Below are positions 24,401-35,409 of a DNA stretch of 64,000 bases, piece by piece. The notes beneath the pieces were generated by a model. The model was not told the origin of the DNA. It searched no databases and saw only the letters and a list, made by a program, of their open reading frames with translations. Within the stretch, counting starts at the first letter, position 1, and each line of letters begins with the position of its first letter. Source of the DNA: Neopestalotiopsis rosae (taxonomy: Eukaryota > Ascomycota > Sordariomycetes > Amphisphaeriales > Sporocadaceae); assembly GCA_023078685.1 (NCBI GenBank), contig JALGAS010000007.1:62001-126000 (forward strand), read 5' to 3'. The translations under genes and the position numbers were made by a program.

Positions 24401-25347
24401 TGTAGAAGACCGCTGATGGTAGTCCTTGTTGAGTAAAATGACGAGATGTAATTCAGTGTTGGTATCCGTGGCTCATCAGATCGATGAGGACAAAGTATTG
24501 CTGTGTCGTAGCCAAGCCTGAGTAGACATCTTGCAAGAGCCGAGAGTCAAGTTTCAAGATCTGCTTTATATGAATTTCCTTAATGGCAAAAGATGCCTTG
24601 CCAACATTGACGAGTCGATCATCATGATGATTTGGAATGCGACTTTGAGCAAGTTTGCTTGGACACTATTGCAATTTGGAATTCTGGTTTCCAGTCTAGA
24701 AATGAAAAAGTAAGCCCTTTGTGACACCATTGACAAAAAGGACCCAGGTTCGAGCTGTTGATCAGTCATTGACTCGACGGGTTTATACAGCCTCATTACC
24801 TTGCGGGACCCTCCGTGCATGCCCGGGGAGTTAGGGAGCGTTGCCGGAGCCCCGGATGAGGTCTCCTGGCCCCCTTTGACCCCGTATCCGCTGGTACCGG
24901 CGCCTTCACCAGACTCACCTAAACATTTTGTTCATTGGTCCGTCTTCAGAATTCATGCAGATGGACCTGAACTAGTTTTCTTGCTTTGTTCATTGCTGTT
25001 ACACAGCCCCTTTGCCTAGTTTGCAGGAGATAATTTGGAATTCAACTGCCTTGAACTTTGCACCGCGCTACGTGTGTATAACCACCCGAGACGGTATAAA
25101 ATGGGCCCGCAATAGGCCGACCATCTTCTGTCTTCAATCACCGAGTGTGTGCTCGTGTCGGTATTAGCAATTCGGCGTCAAAAGGCAAAAACTTGGATGG
25201 AGTAGGACACATGGGTAATGAATGCTACATTATTAACTGGTATCAAAGGCATAAAAATAACTAAATCAATACATGGAATCCAAAAAGCAAAAGAATCGGT
25301 CGGCCTATTTAGGACCGTATGATTGGTGGCAAGAACTGCTAATTCTT
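24401..25347. other. Intergenic region with an orphan TATA-like site
   Basis: About 950 bp upstream of the hydrolase and downstream of the tRNA in transcription direction. The stretch 24,800-24,900 is unusually GC-rich with CCCGGGG/CCCCGG words. A good TATAAAA at 25,095-25,101 (+) is followed by a pyrimidine-rich start-like stretch, yet no reading frame follows it. It may be a decayed gene or LTR. No intact gene seen. Confidence 0.45.
25095..25101 (+). promoter_or_regulatory. Orphan TATA-like element
   Basis: TATAAAA in GACGGTATAAAATGGGCCC with a CCATCTTCTGTCTTCAATC stretch about 30 bp downstream, arranged like a fungal core promoter, but no reading frame follows on this strand. Confidence 0.3.
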
Positions 25348-25418
25348 GCCCACTACTGGAGTCGAACCAATTGCCTCCTCATTACTAGTGAGGCGCTCTA
25401 CCGATGAGCCAAGCGGGC
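25348..25418 (-). tRNA. tRNA-Thr, anticodon AGU
   Basis: Read on the minus strand, 71 nt fold into a full cloverleaf without an intron. The acceptor stem is GCCCGCT with AGTGGGC (one G-U pair), the D stem GCTC/GAGC, and the anticodon stem CCTCA/TGAGG with loop CTAGTAA, which places AGT at 34-36. The T arm is ATTGG-TTCGACT-CCAGT with one T-G pair. A34 would be edited to inosine and read ACU, ACC and ACA. The CCA end is not encoded, as expected in eukaryotes. The nearest T-run terminator (minus-strand TTTTT, plus positions 25282-25286) is about 61 nt downstream, rather far, so expression is slightly less certain than identity. Confidence 0.85.
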
Positions 25419-25988
25419 TTGAGAAAATCTTGTGGATCTCCTGTTGCTGTTGAAATTTGTTCCTAATTGACAACTATGTCAGTTAGTTTCTGTTGCTACC
25501 GTGTCTCAACCGAAATTATAGGGTCTCTTGTCTGATCTGAACAGAATGGTGGGTGACGAGGACTATGGCTTGCATGGAGACATGTCTTGGGACCTGCTTG
25601 TTGTAGATCTAATCTGTATGGACGGACAAATTGTTGGGTGGAGTATGGGTATAGCTCTGCTTGGTAGGAGTATAATAATACCAAGGCGGCGTAGGGGGTA
25701 TGTGCCTACAAATTGCATGCTTCTTCTTGGCGATTAACATATATCAAAAAGATATGCAAGTAGTAGTCGCAGATGTTCCATGGAGTGTGATCACGGAAAG
25801 ATGCTAGAGTGCTGCGTTATATCTGTTCCTCACTGATCAAGTATATATGCAAAATACGAGATAACCATCAATGATAGATTGAAATTCAGGACTACAAAAT
25901 CATATGCGACCCTAACGCCAGGTATCCCAAGGCACTTGCTGACCAAGGAGACCGCTTTTTAAGCTCTAGTATACTACACTCAAATCGC
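25419..25988. other. Intergenic region between tRNA and ERV41-like gene
   Basis: About 570 bp holding the 5' flank of the tRNA gene and the 3' UTR of the ERV41-like gene. Small open frames overlap each other on both strands without domain content. Nothing else seen. Confidence 0.5.
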
Positions 25989-27273
25989 CTAGTCATGGTA
26001 TCCTCCCTTTTCGTTGCCAATCATACCCATGCTCTGTTGTCTTCTCCGGCGCCCAATGACCTCGCGAACCCACTCGTTGATGGTGAAGCCCCAGTGTCCG
26101 GCCACCAGCACACCAGACAGCACGTTGACGACCTTGACCAGGAAGGCGAGGTAGCTGTCGCGAGTTTCTTCGACCGTCAGCAGGATAGGCTCAATATCGT
26201 ACTTGAAGAAGATGCCGGGGAACATGCGCTCGTTGATCTCGTGGCTCTGCTCGTTGACGGCGTACTGGTTGGTGACAATGGTCTGCGAGGCCGAGTGCGC
26301 GTGGCCGACCGTGTAGACGGTCGGCACAACCGACATGAAGTACTGGAACTTGTGGAAGGCGTTGCCGGCCACATTGACGGTGCGATCGAGCGGGTTAACG
26401 AGCGATGGGTAAAAGGGGCCAAAGGAGAACTCGTTGATGATGTGAGAAAAGTTGAAGGCTGCAAATCAAGTTAGCTCAGTGTACGCGCCATGGCAATGGC
26501 ATTGCGCCCGGTCAACTTACCACTGTGGTCAAGATGTTCTCCAAACTCGGCATAGCCGTGTCCGCGGGCAGTGATGTGGAAATCACCCTGCACCTTGTTC
26601 AGGTCCAAACTGCCGTAGATGCGGCAACTATCACCGCCGCTGCGCCCCCACATTCTCGGGGTCTTGCTCCATTTCGGCTTCTTCTTTCCAAGCGCGACAA
26701 TATCGTGAACGTGCTCCTCGCCGAAACCCTCGTCGTGGAATCCGGCCCCGGTAACGACCTTGCCGTGCGCGTCCTTGCCCAGCTTGTGGACGCCCTTGTT
26801 ATCGACCCACTGCACCCAGTTGGTGGCGTCCTCTTGCAACTTCGAAGCGGCGAGAATGCGGTCGCCAGCGGCGTCTTGTACGTTGACGTGTATGTCCTTG
26901 CACTTCATGCGCACAACAATATCCATGTTGATTTGCATATTGTGGCCAATACCCTTTTCGACGGCGTATGTGTGGTTTTCAACACCGCGCCACCACTCGC
27001 CTACGGCCGTCCAGACGAGGACGAGAGAAATGACACCCATGGCGACAGTCCATTTTCCGCCACCGGCCGATTGTTGGACATATTGCGGTTTCGATTTGGC
27101 TGTAGAAATAAAAAAGATGCCAGGTCAGTATTTGCGACAATACAGGCTCGGCTGAGCTGAGCAGCAAGCGCGAGAGGACAGGGTGTCTTACGGAAAGCGT
27201 CAAAGGCTCTGACGAAGCTGCCAGGTTCCGGCTCGTCATTGAAGCTGTGCTTCTCGTCGTAGCCGTTCATCAT
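25989..27273 (-). CDS. erv41: ERV41/ERGIC2-like COPII vesicle protein
   Basis: Three exons (27273-27192, 27099-26521, 26458-25989), 376 aa, all junctions canonical. Family role: with Erv46, a cargo receptor cycling between ER and Golgi that retrieves ER residents. Seen: a cytosolic N-terminus ending in FVRAFDAFPK, a first transmembrane segment (WTVAMGVISLVLVWTAVGEWW), a large lumenal domain beginning HTYAVEKGIGHNMQINMDIVV with the ITARGHGYAEFG and FNFSHIINEFSFGPFYPSLVNPLD blocks characteristic of the Erv41/Erv46 group, and a second hydrophobic segment near residues 325-350 before a short basic cytosolic tail. A shift to the Erv46 paralogue is less likely because the paired lumenal CxxC-type cysteines of Erv46 are not evident. 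Two adjacent ATGs exist (27273 and 27270); the first is used here. Confidence 0.92.
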
Positions 27274-28081
27274 GTCGTTTCTGCTCTAGTAGCAGTGCGT
27301 GCCTTCTTTGTATCAAGTTGTAAGGATCGTCTTGCGCGCGCCCGTGCCTCTGAATTGCACTGCAGGCTTTCAGAGAAGGTAGGCCGCGTGGCCAGCTACC
27401 GCATTGGAGGTTTCGTCTCTAGGTGTTGCTTATTGCAATGACTGTGATTCAGGAACGACAGTGATCATGGATGGATATTCATAAAATGGGGTGCTGAACC
27501 CTATTCTATGTCCTCGAAGGCGGCTCGTCGGTCGATCGGGTTGGGGTCCTTTCGTCGTCAGTCGATGGATACTGCAGCACTTTACTTTTTGGTTTGATAA
27601 GAGGACAGCTTGCCAAACCATCAAAGCAGCAGCTGTCGGACCCCTGACGCAGGGTCCAATTGGCGCAATTTGATTGGAGCATCTGGCTAAATACAGCGCC
27701 CGAGTCAACGCTAACAGTGGGGCGCGCAACGTTCGGGGGTCCTAAAACCGGATGATCTTTTCTCGTAGAATTCTTGTATGTAAACCATATGAGTTCTTTC
27801 AATCATGCGTAAATATTTTCGATAACCTTGTAATACTATTGCAGCGTACATTCGACTAGTATTCATGAACATCACGGCCATGTATCACTTTACTCTGTTG
27901 GACGACATTCAAGAACAAATGTGGAAAATAAATAACAATAGTATTTTGGTCTCTATATGGGTAATATCCTTTCGTGTCGTTCGTACAAACGGTTTCATCC
28001 CGTTTATCTATATGCTGAATTCCTCTATCAGCAAATCTTTTGAAACCATTTTCGCTCATCTGGCAACGCAGACTGGGGTAT
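27274..28081. other. Intergenic region between ERV41-like and transketolase genes
   Basis: About 800 bp containing the ERV41-like promoter and the transketolase 3' UTR (both minus strand). AT-rich near 27,770-28,020. No supported gene or RNA. Confidence 0.55.
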
Positions 28082-30619
28082 TTAAATGAGCTGCTGGAAA
28101 GCCCGGTTGATAGGGGAGCGGATGTTGGGGACGTCCTTCCAGAAGTCGATGGTGGCAATGGCACGCTTGGAGATACCCTCGGGGGTGAACTCGAACTTCT
28201 ATAGAATTGGTTAGTTATGCAAGCATCAATAAGCTTTTGAAAGAGTAAACTTGCCTTGTAGACATCCTTGTAGGCACCAGAGGCACCGAATCGGTTGATA
28301 CCGAACTGCTCGTGGGTGTAGCGCTCCCAGCCCATGGTGCTCATGACCTCAACGGACAGCGAGGGGATACCGTCGGGCAGAACGCTGAGTCTGTAGTCCT
28401 TGCTCTGAGCATCGAAGACCTCGAAGCAGGGAATGGAGACAATGCGGGCCTTGATGTTGTGCTTCTCGGCGAGCTCCTTGGCGGCGTCAACGCAGATGCA
28501 CACCTCGGAACCAGTGGAGACCAGGGTAACCTGGGCACCCTCGACCTCGCTCAGGACGTAACCACCCTTGCTGGCGCGCTCAATGGTAGAGCCCTCCAGC
28601 TGCGGAAGGTTCTGGCGGGACAGAGCCATGATGCTGGGAGTGTGCTTGGAGGTGAGGGCAACGTAGTAGGCAGCGCTAGTCTCGTTACCGTCAGCAGGGC
28701 GCCAGACCATGCAGTTGGGCAGAGCACGGAAGTGAGCCAGAGTCTCGATAGGCTGGTGAGTAGGACCGTCCTCACCCAGACCAATCGAGTCGTGGGTGGC
28801 GACCCAGATAACGCGCTCCTGGGACAGAGCCGACAGGCGGACAGCACCGGCGGCGTAGGAGACGAAGTTCAAGAAGGTACCGGCGTAGGGGATCAGGGAT
28901 CCGTAGGCGGCGATACCGTTCATGATGGCACCCATACCGTGCTCACGGACACCGTAGCGGATGTAGCGACCGGAGTAGTCACCAAGACCGGTGGAGGGGG
29001 GCTGGAAGTCGACGGCACCCTTCCAGATGGTCAGGTTGGAGCCGGTCAAATCGGCGGAACCACCAATAAGCTCGGGAACAGCAGCGACGAGCTTGCCCAG
29101 GACAGTCTCGGACAGCTTTCGCGAGGCAACAGCGGCATCTGCGGGGGTATAGACGGGGAGGCTCTTCTCCCAGCCGTTGGGCAGCTCACCAGCCTGGCGG
29201 CGGGTGAGGTCGTCGTGCTCAGCCTTGTACTTGTTGCCGTACTCGGCGAACAGCTTGTTCCACTCAGCCTCGGCGGCGGCACCGGCGGAAGAGACCTTGC
29301 CGTAGGCGTCGTAGACCTCCTGGGGAACGGCGAAGCTCTCCTCGGGGTTGAAGCCGAACTTCTCCTTGAGCTGCTTGATGTCATCAGCCTTGAGGGGCGA
29401 ACCGTGGACACCGTGGGTACCCTGGTTCTTGGAGCCGAAACCAATGGTGGTCTTCAGCTTGATGATGGTGGGCTTGTCCTTGCTCTGCTTGGCCTGGGCA
29501 ATGGCCTTCTCAATGCTGTCAAGGTCGTTGTCACCGTCACTGACGATCAGGACCTCCCAGCCGTACGACTCGTATCGCTTGACAACGTCCTCAGTGAAGG
29601 CGCAGTTGGTGTCACCGTCAATGGAGATGTGGTTGTCATCGTAGATGGCAATCAGGTTGCCGAGCTGGAGGTGACCAGCCAGGGAAGAGGCCTCACCAGA
29701 GACACCCTCCATCAAGCAACCATCACCGAGGAAGCAGTATGTGTAGTTGTCGATCAGGTTGAAGCCGTCCTTGTTGAAGGTGGCGCCAGTCTGAGCCTGG
29801 GCAATGGCAAGACCAACAGCGTTGGCAATACCCTGACCGAGAGGTCCAGTGGTGACCTCGACACCGGGGGTGTCGTGAGACTCGGGGTGACCAGGGGTGA
29901 TGCTGTCAATGGACTAAATGATGTCAGATCTACGGTCTTGCGATCCACATTTGCAGAATCTTTGTAGCAACTTACTCGGAAAGCCTTGATGTCGTCCATG
30001 GACAGGGCGTAGCCGAACAGGTGGAGGAGGGCATACTGGAGCATGCAGCCGTGGCCGTTGCTGGATTGAGTGGTTAGCAGGTCGGTCAGAATTGTGCAGC
30101 AAGCTCGTCGACACTTACGAGAGAACGAAGCGGTCACGGTTCAACCACTTGGGGTTCTTGGGGTTGAACTTCATGAACTTGCTGAAGAGAACGTGGGCAA
30201 CCGGTGCCATACCCCTATGATCATACTTGTCAGCGGACTATTATTTCCCTCACAGATGGCCGAGGGTCCCGGCAGCATCTTGGGAATGGTCGGAGCTTAC
30301 ATGGGCGCACCAGGGTGGCCGGAGTTCGATCTGGCAGTGGCATCGGCCTGTGGTAAATTGGATTAGCTACATGCCTTTTTTCCGTTGCTATATTATGAGC
30401 GGCGTGGAAAGCCCAGGCAGTGACTGTCTCCCTCGTCTTCGTTGCGGCGAAAAAACGTGTCCCGACAACTTTTGTTGACGATGGAGGGGCAGGAGTCGAG
30501 GCGGGGGCGGGGTGTTGGGATTTCGTCACAGAGACTCAAACACCAGGAGAGGGTAAGTAGCTTACAGCAAGAACACGGATCGTGTTGATGGCCAACCAGT
30601 CCTTGTCAGTGTAACCCAT
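28082..30619 (-). CDS. tkl1: Transketolase
   Basis: Six exons (30619-30566, 30347-30301, 30214-30119, 30060-29976, 29913-28255, 28198-28082), 685 aa, the usual fungal length. Cytosolic TPP- and Mg2+-dependent transfer of two-carbon units in the non-oxidative pentose phosphate pathway. Seen: [13 protein letters not shown] near the start, [12 protein letters not shown], the TPP/Mg motif beginning GDGCLMEG and closing with [13 protein letters not shown], the [10 protein letters not shown] loop, the [17 protein letters not shown] loop with catalytic and substrate residues, and the C-terminal [20 protein letters not shown] block. No mitochondrial or peroxisomal signal is evident. The last intron uses a GC donor. 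Purine and pyrimidine repeats, including (GAGC)n, lie upstream. Dihydroxyacetone synthase is related but usually carries a peroxisomal C-terminal tripeptide, absent here. Confidence 0.97.
28199..28254 (-). other. GC-AG intron in transketolase
   Basis: Minus-strand junction reads TACAAG|GCAAGT ... CTATAG|AAGTTC. The AG|GCAAGT context is the consensus of the rare GC-AG class. Splicing gives the conserved [12 protein letters not shown]; reading through gives an unrelated tail that the family does not have. Confidence 0.85.
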
Positions 30620-33600
30620 GATTGCGATGTTTGTATGATTTCGCTCTGGGAAAGAATTGGTGTTTGGGAGAAGTATGAGGTAATGGGAGGAGGAAGAGGA
30701 AGTGAGAAGAATGGTCGGATCTCGAGTGGTTTTCTATGTGCAAGGAGCGAGCGAGCGAGCATCCGCCCCGTGGATCCCTTGACACAATAAGTGTGAGAGC
30801 GGTAGGCGGATTGGCGGGCGGCGGGCCTGGGCGACCGAGCGAGCGAGCGGCAGCAGTAGCAGGCAAATAGGTAGCAGCAGCTTGCCTACTTTCTTTCTTT
30901 CTTTCCTTTTTTTCTCACACAGTCTGATCTCGCGTCTTGTCCTGTCCTTCCCTTCCTTGTCGGATTGGGTGGCACTTGTTAGTGGTGCTCACTAATGGCC
31001 CTGGAAGCTCTGAGTAGAAGTGGGGTGGACAAGCGATACCCCTCCGTTTCATTGGGGCGCCTGTTACCTAGCTGTAAATGTTGTAGGATAAATGCAACTT
31101 CTGCCGCCATGGTCACGATGATGTCGGTACCTGCCCCTGTTCGACATTTTCAGCAATTCTTCGGTGCACGACGGACGAGGTCCAAGGTATCTCTGGCCTT
31201 TCTCTATCCACAGCTTCCAACCGGAACGGATGGAATTTTGGGGGGTTCGTTAACACCAAGAGGATCCATCTTTTGTTTCAAGCGATATGTAAGCATAAGA
31301 CAAGAAGGCCCGTAACCATTATTTACAGCCTCGTTTCTAGCTTGTCCTCATGACCTGGAGTGCTTTGCTACGGGCTACCACTGGTGCTGGCTGCAGCATG
31401 GTTCTTTGCCTGTAATGAGGAATCATCAGTCGGGCAAGAGAAGATGGCTGCGTTGCTGAGTGATATTACTGCTTTCACTATTGACCGCAAGGTACCCTGA
31501 TGAATCAGACCAAACCTGAACATGACCTCTCCGCATCGCAATATACTCGACTCGCATTCACTAGTCAGAAGCCTTGTTGGGGGAGCTACACTACTAAAGC
31601 CACGGAGTGCCCCCAGCCGCGAGCAGTCTATTCCAGTTACATGTATTGTACCTTGATATGTTGTGACCCGAGCCGATCGCGCTTGGGAATTAAGTTTGGA
31701 TGCTGAGACATCAACAATCAGAAATGTCGTCAATTCGATGCCTCTGCATTTCCCCGTACGTTCACGATCCATTTGCCAATTCGTGTCCCTTTTTGCAGAG
31801 GCCATCGTCAATGCTCGGTATGTCTTCGTCGCTAATACGGGGCCACACCTCCCACCAAGATTGCGCACAGGTGGCGACCGGCATGAACGGTGACGGCAAG
31901 TGCGGCTTTTTTCGCCGAGAGATGCCCCTCTGTTTTCTGCGGAATTTGCACAATGACGATGGAAATACTGGGGCCCTCGTTTCGACAGCATTTGGAATTC
32001 TAGCCATTCTGTCCACCCACGTTGACTCGAGACGCGCCGCCTCATTGGTGAATGCCCAGGTGAGAGCAAAAGGTTACCACATTTTCCCTCCTTGGCCGGT
32101 ACTCGCACTAGCCTCTAGCTACACCTCATTTCCACTCCTCCCACGCATCTCCGTATCGGACCTTGCCAGAGCTGGTGTGCATGCCTGATTGGCCAGCCCT
32201 ATACTGCACATAGCCGTGGTGACAAAGCAGTGCTTGTTCATAGCAGGTCTTTAAGTCCGATGATATCTACTCACCTGGTCGCCTTGATACACGATTTCGT
32301 CGGAGTAGGTATGCGCTCACGTACCTTCGCAGTGATCATATATCCACCTTTCAAGCCGTGACAATCAAGGTTTTCAGACTCGGGTATTTGGGGGGAAAAG
32401 TTTGTTGTTGGCGTTAACGCTGCTCTATTGGAGGCTATTTTCAGCTACCTTTATAACCTGTCTGATCCGCCAAAACACCTTTCTCCGAACATCTTTTTCT
32501 TTTCCAAGGAAAAGCCTCCTACCGAGACATCTGTTGGGGCCGTCGAGCATTGACCTTTCTGGCTGCTATGGAGGAAAATATGAGCTATTGTCTGCCATGA
32601 ACATCGACATATCGTCTCTGCCCATCGTGGAATACAGCTTGTCGTGATGCCAGCATGTCGAAGTTCCTAGGCTCGAAAAATGTGTTACATTAGATCTATA
32701 CAGGATAAGTACCCCTCAAGAAATGCCTTACTGATGTGCTCCGTACAAATCCTGTACACGCTGCGTCGCTCAGGAATTTGGTGTTGTCAAGTTTCGTTGA
32801 ATTACGCCAGTCACTCCTTTTTGGAGAATGTGCGCCAGATATCCTCTGGTCACTGAGGCAGAACTTACTGTCTGGGCTATTCAGGCTCCGGCTATTGTAT
32901 ATGCAGCCCTTGGGCATTCATTAGCTGGTTGACTGCGCTTGCCTGTAGGTTTGGGGAGGATTCTCTAGATTGGTTACTGATAATCCGTCCAAAATTGATG
33001 GCAGCGTAGACTTAGCTCATCGAAGCCAATACCAAAGTGTTGATCGGGTATTTGATGGCATGGTACTCATGTCAAGAATAAAACAATGTGCTAAGCTTTA
33101 ACGAATTGATGGGACAAGAAAAATAACATGAAAATGATAGGACCAAGCTAAGATCCGACAGGCAGTTCGACGGCATCGTGGAGACCTACGTGAATTCGAG
33201 GCTCATATTGTTGATATACTGTCCAGAGGTGGTGTATTCTAAAGAACGTGTTATATACTCCACCCCAGAACCGATTGCCTATCAAGCGCCGTAAGACGAC
33301 TTCTCAATCGTTGTCTTCTTTCTACTTTACTGGTAGCCTTGGCTCCGTGGATGGAGTAGCGCTCCGGATCTGAAAAGAGTCTTTCGATGTGCATGGCTAT
33401 CCTCTACAGCGCATCTATCTCCGAGAAACTACTCGAAAGGAGCCACTCGCATGATGATGCCCAAACGGAGAGTACGTAGCTTGGCCAACAGGGCCCTTTT
33501 TGGCGGCAGCTCTATTTTCTAGGTTTTTGTCAAGCTTTATAGAGGGATGCAGCAGTATTCTCGCACACTGTTTAGCCTACTATAAAACTCCGCGATGTCT

Positions 33601-33725
33601 CTCGCAGCTCCTTAAAATCTTTCATCTCCTGTCTTCCTCCTCTTCTCGTCAGGAAATCTGTACAGATAATCCACAAAACAATCTCTCGGTCGACCTCGTT
33701 GAGCCCCATATTCATCAGATCCGAA
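30620..33725. other. 3.1-kb region without a supported gene
   Basis: Contains the transketolase promoter, with (GAGC)n repeats at about 30,745-30,760 and 30,833-30,848 and a CTTT repeat at 30,891-30,906. Further along, open frames on opposite strands (minus 31,368-32,108, 246 codons; plus 31,700-32,188, 162 codons) overlap each other and show no domain, so neither is called. No RNA gene seen. Confidence 0.45.
30745..30906. repeat. Short tandem repeats upstream of transketolase
   Basis: Two GAGC arrays of about four units each and one CTTT array of about four units lie within 130-290 bp of the transketolase start. Microsatellites in a 5' region; any effect on expression is unknown. Confidence 0.8.
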
Positions 33726-34793
33726 ATGCCGACAACACCCGTCCTGAACCTGGAGACACCCCTGGTCCGCGTGGACATTATAGTGACGCCTGTTGACACT
33801 CAAAGTAGAAGTTTCGACATTGAGTGGCTCATCTTCGAATGCCTCGACTGTTATGGGGTACCGACAAATTTCAGCGTCCGTGATATAAACGATCCCAAGA
33901 TCTCAGATTTGATGAGAGTGCCGTACATCAGTGAAGTCGAGGTACACCTCGAGGCTATCCGGCCAAGCAAAACTCAGATTACTTATCAGTGGGTGAAACT
34001 CCAGGATGTTTCTTGGATCCTAAAGAACCTCGAACAGTCCCATCAACGGACTTTGCAAATCTACGACGACGAGTGGGGTGCTCGAGACGCGTTCTGGGCA
34101 AGGCCATTTCATATGGATGTAGCGGGCTCCTCCATCCAGTTTGCTTGCAACTATTACTCACTGGTAACGATGGCCCTTATTATGCCGCTAGTTTCTCCTT
34201 TGAGGGATAGCCATTATCCGGACCACTACCAGAACACAAATCTCGTCAGTCCTCTTATCTGCGGTCGATTCCCGAGCCCAGATGTGGCCGACCTGAGGAG
34301 ATTTTGCAGTTACGTTCACAACGCAATCGACGAACTGGACGGCATTCAGGGAAACTTTTTACGACGGGAACGATTCAGGCTCCAGCTAACATCTAGGCGA
34401 AGCTGCTTGTGTGTATCGTCCCAGGAAAGTCTTCTCCGCGGAGCTATGCGTCTAGTACTGGATCCCGACACAACGGAAGTATCGAGGGACGTGCAGAGCT
34501 GTAAGGATAATTTGCCCAAGCTGGAAATCAGCCCAGAACAACTTATGCCTTGCGAAAAAGATCAACTATTGGAGAGATGGGGCGAAGACTCCTGGGCAGA
34601 TAGGTATCCCCACGGTATCCCACCTCTTGGCCCCTTGGTCGAAAGATTAGGCCTGGGGAACTCGCACCTCTCGGGGCATGCCCCGGAGCCAGTCGAAATT
34701 CTTACTCTACCCAGACCCGAGGCGTTGGTTGGAATTGGCGCATGGGCTGAAAACGAGACATTGGCTCGGGATCCTGTCCTCACACTTGACTGA
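33726..34793 (+). CDS. Hypothetical protein, intronless
   Basis: A single open frame of 355 aa from the first in-frame ATG at 33726 to TGA at 34793. I do not recognise the family. Seen: an N-terminal part of alternating hydrophobic residues (LVRVDIIVTPVDTQ, IEWLIFECLDCYG) that suggests beta structure; a middle DVAGSSIQFACNYYSLVTMALIMP hydrophobic stretch that could be a buried helix rather than a membrane segment; and a Pro/Leu-rich C-terminus. No signal peptide, zinc ligand set or known catalytic motif is visible. The lack of introns contrasts with most neighbours, and an A14 run lies about 90 bp after the stop. Coding status is inferred from length alone. Confidence 0.55.
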   Translation: MPTTPVLNLETPLVRVDIIVTPVDTQSRSFDIEWLIFECLDCYGVPTNFSVRDINDPKISDLMRVPYISEVEVHLEAIRPSKTQITYQWVKLQDVSWILKNLEQSHQRTLQIYDDEWGARDAFWARPFHMDVAGSSIQFACNYYSLVTMALIMPLVSPLRDSHYPDHYQNTNLVSPLICGRFPSPDVADLRRFCSYVHNAIDELDGIQGNFLRRERFRLQLTSRRSCLCVSSQESLLRGAMRLVLDPDTTEVSRDVQSCKDNLPKLEISPEQLMPCEKDQLLERWGEDSWADRYPHGIPPLGPLVERLGLGNSHLSGHAPEPVEILTLPRPEALVGIGAWAENETLARDPVLTLD

Positions 34794-34885
34794 ATCGTTC
34801 CGTCAAGGAATTCCAGAGACTCGATCAGCATAGCTGGAATCACCACCGGTGTTGAATGAGCAGTACGACCTTGTGTCACAGACAC

Positions 34886-34899
34886 AAAAAAAAAAAAAA
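34886..34899 (+). repeat. A14 homopolymer after the intronless gene
   Basis: Fourteen A residues beginning 93 bp downstream of the stop of the intronless hypothetical gene. Could be a slippage tract or a retroposition scar. Confidence 0.9.
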
Positions 34900-35091
34900 G
34901 ATATGAGGATTGGTCCCCTGTTAGAGATGAACCTAGGGACTTTGAATGCATTTTGGCGTTGCATAAGAGCATGGAGGAGGCTGGCTCCCGACGAGTTTCT
35001 ACTAGCTTGTTTGGATTCAGGTCAAAGGCTGTTATTTGTGCTATCAGGGCTTTTGCATTTCATTGATGTATGATTGAGATTTTTTTTTAGA

Positions 35092-35112
35092 TTTTTTTTT
35101 TTTTTTTTTTTT
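35092..35112 (+). repeat. T21 homopolymer
   Basis: Uninterrupted run of 21 T, preceded by a shorter T9 run nearby. Likely error-prone in sequencing. Confidence 0.9.
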
Positions 35113-35409
35113 GGCTGATTATGGGCATTTGAACATCATCTTTAGTTTCTTTGGCATTTTCGTAGCAGGTTGGGTAGGTTTCAATCCATAGCGTTAGGGA
35201 CCCGGCGTGTATAGCTCATTAATGGTAATCGATACAAAGAAGTATAACTTAATATTTGAGGCTGTTCAAGATGTGCATGATGCTCACGTGGTCGAAATAA
35301 CTATGTAAATTCATACCGCTTTGACTATTCCATTCACGACCGGGAGCCTGCATGTTATTTGTGAAAACCTCAAAGATGACATGCCAAACCAAAATCCTGG
35401 CTCTCGACT

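Larger units (their letters stand above)
34794..35409. other. Intergenic region with homopolymer tracts
   Basis: About 600 bp between the convergent hypothetical gene (+) and the NucA/NucB-like gene (-). It holds an A14 run (34,886-34,899) and a T21 run (35,092-35,112). No gene seen. Confidence 0.6.

Noticed and set aside
28312..29967. Plus-strand open frame of 551 codons antisense to transketolase
   Set aside because: Shadow frame caused by strong codon bias of the transketolase gene; the product is a Gly/Val/Leu-rich string without a domain.
31368..32188. Overlapping frames on both strands (246 and 162 codons)
   Set aside because: They overlap each other antisense, have no domain and look like chance frames in moderately GC-rich DNA.
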